Positions 19,848 through 28,501 of a stretch of 64,000 bases of DNA are shown here, piece after piece. A model generated the notes under the pieces. That model worked only from the letters and a program-made list of their open reading frames with translations. It did not search any database and was not told where the DNA came from. Source of the DNA: Pseudomonadota bacterium (GTDB lineage: Bacteria > Desulfobacterota > Syntrophobacteria > Syntrophobacterales > Syntrophobacteraceae); the NCBI GenBank assembly GCA_023416335.1, contig JAEZHY010000267.1:10044-74043 (forward strand), given 5' to 3'. The position numbers were made by a program, and so were the translations under genes. How positions within the stretch are numbered: position 1 is the first letter of the stretch; every line of letters starts with the position of its first letter.

Positions 19848-20323
19848 AGAGTGGACAGTGAGCAGTGAACCGGGTTGCGCGCGTATGCCCCTTAAGTTGC
19901 TTGTTTCCTTTTTCGTCTTGTGCCCCGGTTTTGAAGCAAAAGCACGAGGTGGGCGTAGGATGGTGACAACCCATCGTCTTTCGGAACGCCCGGGAATGAT
20001 TGATCGGAAAGGCATGAGTCGGTGCCTGGAAAACGGGAAAGTTGTTATACGGAAAAAAGAAGTCGTGTTCGACAGCCACTGAGCTTCCCGGCGGCTGAGA
20101 GGGAAACGAACCTTAAAAAGCGATGGGTTCCCGCTCCGCTCCCACCCATCCTACGGCTCTGTTCCGGTTGGTGGCCATCTCTCAATGGGGGTGCAGTGCC
20201 GCAGGCTCTTAAGTCGCCTACAACCTTATCCAGTTGTTTTCTTTCGTGATTTTCGTTCGTGGTTGAAGTTTTTGTCTTTGCCCTTGCTGCTCCAAGTATC
20301 GTGGTTGAAAAACGAGGTCGTCT
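19848..20323. repeat. ~200-bp inverted-end repeat element (copy 1) inside the nik operon
   Basis: The gap between nikQ and nikO carries, in order: a GTGAGCAGTGAA repeat (19856-19867); an element running from CGTAGGATGG (19954) to CCACCCATCCTACG (20142-20155), whose ends are inverted repeats of ~13 bp; and a TTTTCTTTCGTGATTTTCG motif (about 20236-20254). Inverted copy 2 is at 36676-36879, inside the liv operon, and conserved flanks extend ~50 bp on the left. No transposase is encoded, so it looks like a MITE-type element. It separates nikO from the rest of its operon. Confidence 0.75.
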
Positions 20324-22015
20324 GTGCACCAAAGAGAATACACACCGCATTCCTTCTCCTCAAGGGAGGCCCTTTTCGAGGTCCGGAACCTGAGCTACCG
20401 CTACAGGGACGGCAAAAAGGCTCTCACCGGGATCGATCTCACCATCTTCGCCGGAGACAGGGTGGCACTCGTTGGGCACAACGGGGCCGGGAAGACCACG
20501 TTCATCAAGCACCTGAATGGAATCTACCGGCCCGAATCCGGCGAGGTCCTGTACAGGGGCAGACCGCTCCGGTCCGAAGCCGACCTCCGGGAGGCGCGCC
20601 TCCGCATCGGCGTACTCTTCCAGGACCCCGACGATCAACTATTCTGCAATACGCTCTACGAGGACATAGCTTTCGGGCCGCTCAACCAGGGGCTTTCGGT
20701 CGACCATGCGGAAGCACGGGTGAAATTCGCATCCCGTTCGGTCGATCTGGAAGACATGCTCTATAAGGCCCCGCACAACCTGAGCTACGGTCAGAAAAAG
20801 CGCGCGGCCCTGGCAACGATATTGTCCATGCAGCCCGAGGTCCTGATCCTTGACGAACCCACCGCAAACCTCGACTCGAAGCAGGAAAAGCTGCTCTGGG
20901 AACTCATCCAGGATTTCGCCGGCACGCTCATCGTGATAAGCCACGACCTTGAATTCCTCTACGGCCTCTGCGACCGGGCAATCGTGTTCGAGGCGGGCGC
21001 CGTCCACCACGACTTCACGATGAAGGAACTGGTCTCGCAGCCTGCGCTCATGCGCTCCCACGGCCTTGATTTCAACTTCCGCTTCCATTGCTGCCGGGAC
21101 GGAGACGGGCACACTCACCTTCATGCGGACAGCGGCCTCGTTCACGATCACAGCCATGCCCACCATCATCCCCTTCCGCACGTGCGCGAGGGGGATAATC
21201 CCGGAGCAGAAACTTCGACCGGCGGGCATAATTCCCTTCAAAACGGGGCAATCATAAGGCTGGTGAATTATTCCTTCAGCTACCCGGACGGGACTCACGG
21301 ACTCGAAGGGGTAACCTTCGAAGTCCGCGAGGGCGAAAACGTAGCCATCGTCGGCGAAAACGGCGCGGGAAAATCTACTCTGGCGCATTGCCTGACAGGG
21401 ATACTCTCCGGCGGGGGTACTCACCTCTTCTCGGGCGCACAGGTAAAGAACGGCTCGAAATCGGATCTCTGGAAGAAGGTGGGAATTGTTTTCCAGAACC
21501 CGGCGGACCAGCTCTTCTGCCCTACGGTCGAAGACGAAGTCGCGTTCGGGCCAAACCAGATGAGACTCCCAAAAGGCGAGGTCCGGGCGCGGGTGGAAGA
21601 GGCCCTGGATCTGGTCAAGCTGACGGGATTCGAGAAAAGAGTGCCGCTCCACCTGAGCGCAGGGGAGCGGAAAAGGGTCGCAATAGCCGCAGCCCTGAGC
21701 ATGAAGCCCGAGATTCTCATCCTGGACGAACCCACCGCCCATTTGGATCCGCAGAACGAGGAACTCTTGATAGGGATACTCCAGGGACTTGAGATAACAA
21801 AAATCCTCATCAGCCACGATATTCCCCTGATAAGAACGCTTTGCCGCCGGGTCGCCGTCCTTCACAAAGGGAGGATCGTGCGCGATTACAGCCTGGAACA
21901 TTTCGTCGCCGACCACCACTTGATCTCCCTGAACGGACTCGACTATACATACCGTAACGCATGCCATGAGGAGATACTCGCTCTCCAGAAGGCGGCCGCG
22001 CGGAACCACACTTAG
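20324..22015 (+). CDS. nikO: Fused double-ATPase component of the Ni/Co ECF transporter
   Basis: 563 residues made of two complete ABC ATPase domains. The first has Walker A GHNGAGKT (51-58), Q-loop FQDPDDQLF, signature LSYGQ and LILDEPTA. The second has GENGAGKS (near 345), FQNPADQLF, LSAGERKR and LILDEPTA. They are joined by a His/Asp-rich linker at about 256-290 (HCCRDGDGHTHLHAD, HDHSHAHHHPLPH), a likely metal-binding or storage segment. Both halves match CbiO/EcfA, so one chain replaces the usual homodimer. GTG start at 20324; it is separated from nikQ by a repeat element. Confidence 0.93.
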   Translation: MHQREYTPHSFSSREALFEVRNLSYRYRDGKKALTGIDLTIFAGDRVALVGHNGAGKTTFIKHLNGIYRPESGEVLYRGRPLRSEADLREARLRIGVLFQDPDDQLFCNTLYEDIAFGPLNQGLSVDHAEARVKFASRSVDLEDMLYKAPHNLSYGQKKRAALATILSMQPEVLILDEPTANLDSKQEKLLWELIQDFAGTLIVISHDLEFLYGLCDRAIVFEAGAVHHDFTMKELVSQPALMRSHGLDFNFRFHCCRDGDGHTHLHADSGLVHDHSHAHHHPLPHVREGDNPGAETSTGGHNSLQNGAIIRLVNYSFSYPDGTHGLEGVTFEVREGENVAIVGENGAGKSTLAHCLTGILSGGGTHLFSGAQVKNGSKSDLWKKVGIVFQNPADQLFCPTVEDEVAFGPNQMRLPKGEVRARVEEALDLVKLTGFEKRVPLHLSAGERKRVAIAAALSMKPEILILDEPTAHLDPQNEELLIGILQGLEITKILISHDIPLIRTLCRRVAVLHKGRIVRDYSLEHFVADHHLISLNGLDYTYRNACHEEILALQKAAARNHT

Positions 22016-22273
22016 ATAAAGCCTGCTCGAGCCGAAGTTTATGAAAGCCGGATCTTTTTGTATGTAGTGGCTGCTATTTGGGGAGGTCACAGTCTCCGGA
22101 TTTTCGGCTACAGTTTTGACATTTACGGATGGGCATTTATGTTATTTATGCGGGTGTTGAATCAATTCATGCAAAACGTGGAACTACATTCATTGCCGGT
22201 TATGATAAAAACTCAAGGTCCGTAATAATCGCGGCAGGTTCTCCCGCGTTCAAATGGAAGAGAGTGACGGCTG

Positions 22274-22513
22274 ATGATAACTCATGTAAAACGAGTCATA
22301 AGAATCGCACTGGGCTGTATTTTTTTGGTCCTCGGGTTGGCCGGTCTGGTCCTCCCTATTCTGCAGGGCTGGTTGTTCATCGGTTTGGCAATTATCACTC
22401 TCTCTCAGGACATCCGCGTTCTTGCCAACTTCGAATCGAAAATAACTTCCCGTTTCCCGAAAGTGGGCCAGGTCTCCGAGCGCATGAGAAAAATAATCCC
22501 GCTATGGGATTAA
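22274..22513 (+). CDS. Small PGPGW-type transmembrane protein
   Basis: 79 residues with two adjacent hydrophobic segments (IALGCIFLVLGLAGLVLPIL and WLFIGLAIITLS) followed by a basic amphipathic tail. The LPILQGWLFIGLAI pattern fits the small putative membrane proteins of the PGPGW/DUF454-like group; function unknown. The ATG at 22274 is preceded by a purine-rich GAAGAGAG. It stands alone, 258 bp after nikO, with no gene in that gap. Confidence 0.65.
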   Translation: MITHVKRVIRIALGCIFLVLGLAGLVLPILQGWLFIGLAIITLSQDIRVLANFESKITSRFPKVGQVSERMRKIIPLWD

Positions 22514-22810
22514 CGACCGGCGCTCCTCCCACAGTACCCCGAAAAGATCGCTGAAGCAGGCAAACAGCGAGTCGCTGGTGAGCACAGTTCCGTCCCGTTG
22601 TCTTTCCCGCTCATCAGTCACGTAAAAAGATTTGCATTCAATGCCGCTTCCCGCTCCCTTGTAGACAAAATCCCGGGCGTCACTCGTCTTAATAGGGACA
22701 AAGTTGTGTGCAAAAGCGAATTTGTGGTAAAATTGAAAGTGCTTTTGCTGCAGTGCAAAGATGAAGAGGTGAAAGTTGTCAATCGACTTTGCTTGAATTG
22801 GACAAGCCAC
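22502..22810 (-). CDS. Hypothetical protein, possibly a fragment
   Basis: 102 codons on the minus strand, convergent with the upstream plus-strand membrane gene and divergent from the next. The second half (DARDFVYKGAGSGIECKSFY, LTSDSLFACFSDLFGVLWEE) has protein-like composition. The pattern of a short sensor strand and then SLFACFSDLFGVLWEE recalls C-terminal effector domains of some transcriptional regulators. No good ribosome site or full domain is visible, so a decayed remnant is as likely as a real gene. Confidence 0.25.
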   Translation of the reverse strand: MACPIQAKSIDNFHLFIFALQQKHFQFYHKFAFAHNFVPIKTSDARDFVYKGAGSGIECKSFYVTDERERQRDGTVLTSDSLFACFSDLFGVLWEERRSLIP

Positions 22811-22833
22811 ACCGTGATTTAAGGAGGAAAGCC

Positions 22834-23262
22834 ATGAGACGCTTCGCTAAGATTTTCGTGGTCGTCGTGGCATTAATTGCCTCTCTGGTTCTTATCGCAC
22901 CCACCTATGCCCAGAATAGGCAGGGGGGCCACTCTTATAATGGGGGGCGCTCTTCTTATGGAGGCCACTCATACAGTGGCGGCAGCAGCCGTTACTATCA
23001 CGGAGGCAGCCGATACTATCATGGAGGCGGTCGCTATTACCACGGCGGCGGTCGTTATTACCACGGCGGCTGGGGTTGGTGGGGATGGGGTCCCCGCGCG
23101 TATGTCGGGGCGTACGCGCCTTACTGGTACTACCCGCCTTATTACACATACTATCCATACTACCCGTACCCCGCATATTATGGGCCTCCGGCACCGTATT
23201 ACCGGTACTATCCATGGTACTCTTATTACCCTTACTCTTATTACATCTATCCTTATTATTGA
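22834..23262 (+). CDS. Secreted Gly/Tyr-rich repeat protein
   Basis: 142 residues. A signal peptide (MRRFAKIFVVVVALIASLVL, cleavage near TYA) is followed by a Gly/Ser-rich part with tandem RYYHGG units. The last ~60 residues are almost only Tyr, Pro and small residues (YPYYPYPAYYGPPAPYYRYY). Low complexity prevents family assignment. Such chains occur as cell-surface or envelope-associated proteins. AAGGAGG precedes the ATG at 22834. It lies 54 bp before a small EF-hand protein with its own signal peptide, and both may end at the terminator at 23722. Confidence 0.7.
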   Translation: MRRFAKIFVVVVALIASLVLIAPTYAQNRQGGHSYNGGRSSYGGHSYSGGSSRYYHGGSRYYHGGGRYYHGGGRYYHGGWGWWGWGPRAYVGAYAPYWYYPPYYTYYPYYPYPAYYGPPAPYYRYYPWYSYYPYSYYIYPYY

Positions 23263-23316
23263 TATTGGACGTTTCGGGGACCTTTATCATGACAAAATCT
23301 TTTCGGAAGGAAATGA

Positions 23317-23661
23317 ATGGATAAGCGAAAAATAATACCGGCCGTCATTGGCATCTCCATGCTTGTAAGCAGCCTTGCCTTCGCGCAGACTCAGCCCCCT
23401 CCTCCTCCGGGCAGCAGGGAAGCAAGGCCCGACCCGCGCATGGAGCAGGCAATTGACAATATGCTTCAGGACATGGACACCAATGGGGACGGTAAGATCA
23501 GCAAAAAGGAATGGCTCGCCGCCCAGGAAAGGCAGTTCAAAAGACTCGACAGAAACGGCGACGGATTTGTATCCAAAGACGAAATTAAGGCCGATATGAT
23601 GGACCGCATGCGAGATATGAGAGAGTCCCGTCCGCCGGAAAGGGGACGCGGGCAGCAGTAA
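23317..23661 (+). CDS. Secreted EF-hand calcium-binding protein
   Basis: 114 residues. A signal peptide ending near AFAQT is followed by a Pro-rich linker and a pair of EF-hand loops, DTNGDGKISKKE and DRNGDGFVSKDE, both with the full set of Ca2+ ligands. The tail is charged (Arg/Met/Glu-rich). It is probably a periplasmic calcium-binding protein. It is the second gene of a two-gene unit behind the Tyr-rich protein and is followed by a strong terminator. Confidence 0.8.
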   Translation: MDKRKIIPAVIGISMLVSSLAFAQTQPPPPPGSREARPDPRMEQAIDNMLQDMDTNGDGKISKKEWLAAQERQFKRLDRNGDGFVSKDEIKADMMDRMRDMRESRPPERGRGQQ

Positions 23662-23721
23662 GTCCTGAGTTTTTGCCCGCCTGGGCTGAAGCGCTTAAAA
23701 GGACAGCATAGATTTCGGGTT

Positions 23722-23752
23722 ATGGCGCGGTTTCCCGACCGCGCCATTTTTT
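23722..23752 (+). terminator. Rho-independent terminator
   Basis: A perfect 10-bp stem (ATGGCGCGGT 23722-23731, ACCGCGCCAT 23738-23747) with a 6-nt loop is followed by a run of T (23747-23752). It ends the EF-hand transcript. Confidence 0.9.
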
Positions 23753-23846
23753 GTCGATCAGCGACACGACTATATGTCCAAGAGAACCGCTGAATCGGCG
23801 ATTTTCGGGCTGTTGCTCGATCCCCGAAAATTGCTGCAGGCATTGC

Positions 23847-24083
23847 TTATATTCTTCTAATCGCCCATTGCGTCGTTATTACCTGAAATCCGTCTTCGAA
23901 TTCTACAAGGCAGTTATTGCCGGCTTTTGTACGGATAAGGACCCGACATTTCCAGCCCTTCCGTTCCGGCATCCGCTTTTTCCAGGACCAGATATGGTCG
24001 AAAGAAGGCCGTTGATCCCTGAAACCATTCTGCATTGCGGCGAAACCTCTCCTTTTCCGGTGACGGAACAGCTCCTTTTTCAC
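23847..24083 (-). CDS. Conserved-looking small basic protein
   Basis: 78 codons with GTG start at 24083. The C-terminal part, CRVLIRTKAGNNCLVEFEDG followed by FQVITTQWAIRRI, has the regular beta-strand pattern of a small SH3-like barrel. It looks like a conserved hypothetical family, though I cannot name it. The N-terminus is strongly basic (KKELFRHRKRRGF). No clear ribosome site. It is read in the same direction as the DUF2267 gene 221 bp upstream, with nothing recognised between them. Confidence 0.45.
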   Translation of the reverse strand: MKKELFRHRKRRGFAAMQNGFRDQRPSFDHIWSWKKRMPERKGWKCRVLIRTKAGNNCLVEFEDGFQVITTQWAIRRI

Positions 24084-24304
24084 ATCAAAAACACAGAATC
24101 AGATAAGTTCCGGAGGAGCGTTTTTCAAGGGCAGTGGAGCAATCGAAGATGGACTGAAATCGGAACGGCACTGCAACACCCGAATCTCCGCCCGGATACT
24201 CCGGGCAAATTTCTCCATGGCGTTGCTCCAGGAAAGAACGTGTTGAGAAGGAAGACCAGGTTATTACGGCATCCACAGCTCTTCCGGCCCAAAACCACGC
24301 ACGG

Positions 24305-24739
24305 TCATTCCGCCAACCCTGCTTCACCGGCAAGTTCGGAAGAATCCGTGGTGGGAGACAACGACGACTTGGGACCGCGCAAAAGCTCGTCTAAATCTCC
24401 CTGCAGGCCGGAGAAGATCCTCTGCAACTGATTTTCTCCAATAGCCCTGCTCAATACGGAGATAACGCAGCGCGCCTGCCGAATAGCTTCCGGATGCCCA
24501 ATATCCGCGCGAGATTGAATTCTGTTGTAGAATTCCTCAATAGCGAAGGTCGGCGGACTGGCCTCATTGCCCAGGTAAATCTTCAGTTTCTTAGGGAGCT
24601 GATCGGCAAGGAGGTCCCGCTCGCCTTTGCCGAGACGCTCCGCGAGAGTGACGAAAACAGCCCTGACGATCCTTTCCGCCTCTGTGGAACGGAGCCCCGC
24701 TTCCCGTTGTACGTTCTCCACAAATTGTTCGTACTCCAT
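24305..24739 (-). CDS. DUF2267-domain protein
   Basis: 144 residues. The N-terminal half, MEYEQFVENVQREAGL with RSTEAERIVRAVFVTLAERL, is the DUF2267 helical repeat, and LADQLPKKLKIYL followed by EEFYNRIQ continues it. The second half repeats the pattern weakly (ARCVISVLSRAIGENQLQ). Function is unknown; members are cytoplasmic and sometimes stress-associated. The ATG at 24739 has GAGGGGAT upstream and fits the family start; an upstream frame extension to 24901 adds 54 residues without family content. Confidence 0.75.
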   Translation of the reverse strand: MEYEQFVENVQREAGLRSTEAERIVRAVFVTLAERLGKGERDLLADQLPKKLKIYLGNEASPPTFAIEEFYNRIQSRADIGHPEAIRQARCVISVLSRAIGENQLQRIFSGLQGDLDELLRGPKSSLSPTTDSSELAGEAGLAE

Positions 24740-25454
24740 CCGATAATCCCCTCTTCCTGGAATATTCGTGTGGATCCTGAGAAAGGGATGAAACTTTGAA
24801 GTAACCTTCTTAGCTGCATGAACAACTTTCCGTCGGTAATCCGGAGAATCCGACAGCATATTCGGACCCACTTTTCGCAAATCTTTTATTAATTCATTCA
24901 CTTATAATAGCCATTGCGAGTCCGGGAGCAATGCACTCTTTCGACACCGGCAAAACGATGCCGAAGAAGCTGAACAGAGAGGACCGTTCGCCAAAAAACG
25001 CGGAATTCAAACCTGGTCATGTAAATAAATGTAAAGAACTGGAGTAATGGACCAAAGCCCAATTTCCCGTCTAAACCGACATGATTATTTAGGTGTCAAG
25101 CGAGGACAAAATGTTTCAAATGAAAGACATCAGCTTTCGGGATGGGCCTGATGTCTTTTCATTTTTCCGGCCCACGCCGCAATTAGCCACAATCGATTTT
25201 CCCCCCCAAAGATCGACATATCCAGCCGGTTTGTTCTCTCCACCGTGACCTGCCGGCATAAATCCACCTGTCTCATAATCAATGGGCCGGCTTTTCGTCC
25301 TCCCCCATCTCTGTTTGGAATCAATTCCCGGGATCTTCACCCGACACGTAAATCGATACTTGCAACTGCAGTCTTGACAGGCACCCACTCTGGACTAATC
25401 ATTCTTAAAAATGAAGCAACCAATTGGAATTGAACCTATAAGGAGATGACGACA
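24740..25454. other. Intergenic region with an orphan terminator-like hairpin
   Basis: About 715 bp. A long hairpin (AATGAAAGACATCAG 25119-25133, CTGATGTC onward 25148-25163, one bulged T) is followed by TTTTT and would terminate plus-strand transcription. No plus-strand gene precedes it within 2 kb except a 38-codon frame at 24931-25047 with weak translation signals. It may mark a small RNA or tiny gene. A TTGACA at 25374 is a possible hsp20 -35 box without a good -10. Confidence 0.45.
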
Positions 25455-25925
25455 ATGTTTGAGACCGGACCATATTTCAGAGAAAGAAACCTTACCGGCG
25501 ATTCCACTCCGGACTGGGCTGACAGGTTCTTCAGTGATGTCGTACCATCGAGGCTTTTTCGGGAGATGATCCCCTCTTTCCGGTGGGGACAAGATGGAAT
25601 CATGCCTGCTTTCGACATTTCCGAGACGGATGCTCATTTCGTAGTAAGGGCGGACCTCCCGGGGATCAATGCGAACGAGCTTGATATCAGCCTGGCAGGA
25701 AACGTCCTTACCATCAAGGGAGAAAAGAAGGATGAGAGGAGGGAGGACGGTGAGAACTGCTACTGTTCCGAGAGGCGGTTCGGTTCTTTCAGCCGTTCAT
25801 TCAAGCTACCCTCTGACGTAAGCAGCGAGGGAATCGAGGCCGCCTACAAGGACGGCGTGCTCAGTGTGACCATTCCCAAATCGGAAGCGAACAGGCACAG
25901 AAAAATAACCGTCAAGACCCATTGA
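25455..25925 (+). CDS. Small heat-shock protein Hsp20
   Basis: 156 residues, the usual size for bacterial alpha-crystallin-type chaperones. The central domain starts MPAFDISETDAHFVVRADLP, has GINANELDISLAGNVLTIKG and ends with the conserved AAYKDGVLSVTIPK. The tail lacks a clear I-x-I motif, ending HRKITVKTH. It holds unfolded proteins under stress for DnaK/ClpB. The ATG at 25455 is 9 nt after AAGGAG; the ATG at 25446 abuts the ribosome site. Followed by a strong terminator. Confidence 0.93.
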   Translation: MFETGPYFRERNLTGDSTPDWADRFFSDVVPSRLFREMIPSFRWGQDGIMPAFDISETDAHFVVRADLPGINANELDISLAGNVLTIKGEKKDERREDGENCYCSERRFGSFSRSFKLPSDVSSEGIEAAYKDGVLSVTIPKSEANRHRKITVKTH

Positions 25926-25957
25926 TTTTAGCATTTTTCCGTTACGATAGTCGCATG

Positions 25958-25987
25958 AGAAGCGGGGAGCCCCCCGCTTCTTTTTTT
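25958..25987 (+). terminator. Rho-independent terminator of hsp20
   Basis: 10-bp stem AGAAGCGGGG (25958-25967) with CCCCGCTTCT (25972-25981), a 4-nt loop and a T7 run to 25987. Confidence 0.92.
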
Positions 25988-26068
25988 CTTCCATCATCCG
26001 GGTGGATCCCATGGATTCCGGCTAAAGTGCTGCCGGAATGACGCTTGCGGGGACGATTCGCAATCAAG

Positions 26069-26105
26069 AGCCCCGAAACCGGGATCCCGGCTCGGGGCTT
26101 TTTTT
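26069..26105 (+). terminator. Terminator-like hairpin
   Basis: Outer stem AGCCCCGA (26069-26076) with TCGGGGCT (26092-26099), an inner self-complementary CCGGGATCCCGG, and a T-run to 26105. It reads as a terminator on the plus strand, a second one after hsp20. It may also fold at the 3' end of the convergent surface-protein gene. Confidence 0.7.
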
Positions 26106-26127
26106 ACTCAATCGGCATTGCCGCCCT

Positions 26128-27537
26128 CTATCGGTACTCAAGGTAAAGCTGCGGCCTCCTGTTGGCATTGGTGTAGTAAGCCAGGCTTTCGAACCACGTT
26201 GTCCGAATGAGTGTGGCGTAGGGAAATACGAATTTGGAATCGTACAGAATAAACCCGTAATTGCCCCAGGTTCCGTTTGCCCAGTACTGCACCATGTCCG
26301 TGACATCGACTTCCAGCACTGCCGACAGGAATGTCGGAGGGGATACCGTTTTCCACACGGCGGAGTAAACGTTTGGCTGATTGTTCCAGGTAATGGTGCT
26401 CGGGGACCATGATCCTGCCAAGGCACACACATTATAGGTAGTGTTGAAGTCACCGGCCAGTTCGTACGGGTACAGCCTTAGGATTGCCCTGTTGATCGTC
26501 TTCCCGGCGATCGTAGACTGAATGTTGAACGCCAGCACAGTCCTGTTGTCGATAAAGTCCTGCAGCCCCAGAAAGGCATTGTAGGCCCAGAATACACCGA
26601 CCCCGGTCCCTGAAGGATTAGCATACACAGTGTTCGCGTAGTTCGGATACACGTCGCTGGATTTCAGCATATTGACCGTCGAAGCAATGACGGTGGTCTG
26701 GGTAACCGAAGACGCATTCTTGATGGTAACGTTGAAAGACTTCGTTCTCATGCCGTAGGTGGCGGATATGGAACACGTTTGATCGGAACTGACTGCACTG
26801 GTAGTAAGATATCCCGTAGCGCCGATGTTGGCGTAATCCTGGGGGAACACGTTCCACAACGCGCTGGAAGTTACATTGGCGGTGCTTCCGTCGCTGTAAT
26901 TTGCCGTACACGTGTATTGAGCACCAGTAGACTCGCTTACCTGAGTGGGGCCGGAAATAGTCAATGAACTCACGTAAGCCGTCACGTTCTTAATGACTAC
27001 ATTATAGTTTGCTGTTTTGCCCCCGTACGATGCGGTTATCGTAATAGTCTGGTCCGAAGGGACATTCGACGTGGTGAGAAAGCCGTTGCTGTTGACCGAG
27101 GCATACTGGGAATTCTCACTCCAGGAGACGGAATGGGTAACATCCTCGAAGGTCCCGTCTATGTAATTGGCGGTACACCGATATTCCGCCCACTGTGTCT
27201 CTCCCACCAACTGGGCCCCGGTAATAGTAAGGGAGGATACCTGCGGTTCCTGCAGCAACAGAAGGAACACGCTGTTCAGCGCCTTGTTACCGTTAGGCCT
27301 GGGCAATTTCAGTGTCCCGCTGTCTGTTTCACTTTCCTGTGACGGGGACTTCAGAGAGTTCTGCCCCGAGAGCAGATCCCCTGGTAATGTTGCTGAAGTG
27401 AGTACCGGCAGTGAATTGTCCCCGGCAAGGGATGCAGTCTGCGAATCGCCAATAACACGACCGGGATGAACGACAAGGAAAATAGTAATAACGGCTATTG
27501 AAGTAAATGCAAGTATCCAACGGTGCGGAATTTTCAT
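26128..27537 (-). CDS. Secreted Big_2/DNRLRE-domain surface protein
   Basis: 469 residues with a signal peptide (MKIPHRWILAFTSIAVITIF). After a Ser/Thr-rich linker come two bacterial Ig-like Big_2 domains (about 98-185 and 190-275). Each has the SSLTI.G pattern and T.NY.DG..NVT..., and ends in TASYGGKTANYNV or SATYGMRTKSFNV. The C-terminal ~190 residues form a DNRLRE domain (TINRAILRLYPYEL, WSPSTITWNNQP, LEVDVTDMVQYWANG). It is likely exported as an envelope or extracellular adhesive protein. There is no lipobox and no sortase signal. It is a single gene. Confidence 0.85.
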   Translation of the reverse strand: MKIPHRWILAFTSIAVITIFLVVHPGRVIGDSQTASLAGDNSLPVLTSATLPGDLLSGQNSLKSPSQESETDSGTLKLPRPNGNKALNSVFLLLLQEPQVSSLTITGAQLVGETQWAEYRCTANYIDGTFEDVTHSVSWSENSQYASVNSNGFLTTSNVPSDQTITITASYGGKTANYNVVIKNVTAYVSSLTISGPTQVSESTGAQYTCTANYSDGSTANVTSSALWNVFPQDYANIGATGYLTTSAVSSDQTCSISATYGMRTKSFNVTIKNASSVTQTTVIASTVNMLKSSDVYPNYANTVYANPSGTGVGVFWAYNAFLGLQDFIDNRTVLAFNIQSTIAGKTINRAILRLYPYELAGDFNTTYNVCALAGSWSPSTITWNNQPNVYSAVWKTVSPPTFLSAVLEVDVTDMVQYWANGTWGNYGFILYDSKFVFPYATLIRTTWFESLAYYTNANRRPQLYLEYR

Positions 27538-28180
27538 GGCACGTCCCTTTCAATGACCACAAAGTAATGGACTGACACATTCCGGGTTGTATTGGAATTG
27601 GGGGATGGGAGGAGAATATACAGGATCGGGTTTTATGTCAAATATTGGTTCTTACTAACTTAGAACGAATCAAGTTCAAATCCGCTCATTTGTTTTCACT
27701 GGATTACACAGGACAGGGTACAGATTAAGGACTCGACTGACAAATCACCACATCCAATCCGGGCATCTCATGTGTACACCATTGAACCCGGAGAACGGGG
27801 ATTTCCAAAGGGTCCGGGAGCAGGCCGTCTGATCTAGCGAAAGTAAAGGTATGCGGGACATGGAAGTGAAATTGACCGATTGGCAAGTTTGACGGCGACG
27901 AAATTGCCGGTCTTTGGCTGAGAGCCCGGGGACATCTTTTTCCAACCGCGTTGAAACAAAATGAGCTTTGCGAGCCGATTCTAATTGTCTTTTGAGCGTG
28001 AGTGATTTAGTTTTCCCGTCTCTCCGCGGTTTCGGCCGGATTTGGGAGATCCGGTGGTTTCAGCTGGAAAAAGGAAAGGGATCGGTCTTTGACCTTAGGG
28101 ACATCGAAGCACAGCGACGGACCGGGGACAGACGGATGAGATGCTTAACCAAATGATTTCATACATAGAAAGAGGAAGAT
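27538..28180. other. Intergenic region, no recognised gene
   Basis: About 640 bp upstream of both the minus-strand surface protein and the following plus-strand small gene. It should hold their promoters, but I could not place one with confidence. No RNA, repeat or ORF is supported. Confidence 0.35.
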
Positions 28181-28402
28181 TTGTCGACAGGAAATGATCT
28201 GGATCTTAAGCGATGGGAATTGGAGGCGGAGCTGCGGCGCATGGGCATTCCGTTCACGACTGACGAAAACGAATCTCTGCTCAGGAGACGTTACAAGAAC
28301 GCATTAAATGAGCAGTGGTTTAACAGGGCTTTAAAGGGGACAGTGGTCCGCCGCAAGAAAAACCTTTCACGGCCGAATTCATCCGGCTCAAATCCCAGCT
28401 GA
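28181..28402 (+). CDS. Hypothetical small basic protein
   Basis: 73 codons with TTG start at 28181 behind AGAGGAAG. The sequence LKRWELEAELRRMGIPFTTD continues to LLRRRYKNALNEQW, consistent with two amphipathic helices, and the tail is basic. No family recognised. It is convergent with the histidine kinase gene, with 99 bp between. Confidence 0.45.
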   Translation: MSTGNDLDLKRWELEAELRRMGIPFTTDENESLLRRRYKNALNEQWFNRALKGTVVRRKKNLSRPNSSGSNPS

Positions 28403-28501
28403 AGAATATAATTCGATAAGCTTGTCAGCGCCTTTCTGAATTCCACACCGGGGCAAGGGCTCATCGCCGCACATGATGAGTTGGCGCCCTGGTCCTCGAT
28501 T

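Noticed and set aside
22129..22554. 141-codon frame overlapping the small membrane protein
   Set aside because: Composition is not protein-like and it overlaps a better supported gene in another frame.
22990..23070. Tandem DNA repeats in the Tyr-rich gene as a CRISPR-like array
   Set aside because: The repeats are codon repeats of YYHGG without spacers and are in frame.
23751..24431. 226-codon plus-strand frame opposite two minus-strand genes
   Set aside because: No ribosome site, no recognisable fold, and it lies antisense to the DUF2267 gene and the small basic protein.
27745..27945. 66-codon minus-strand frame in the 27.5-28.2 kb gap
   Set aside because: No ribosome site and no protein-like pattern.
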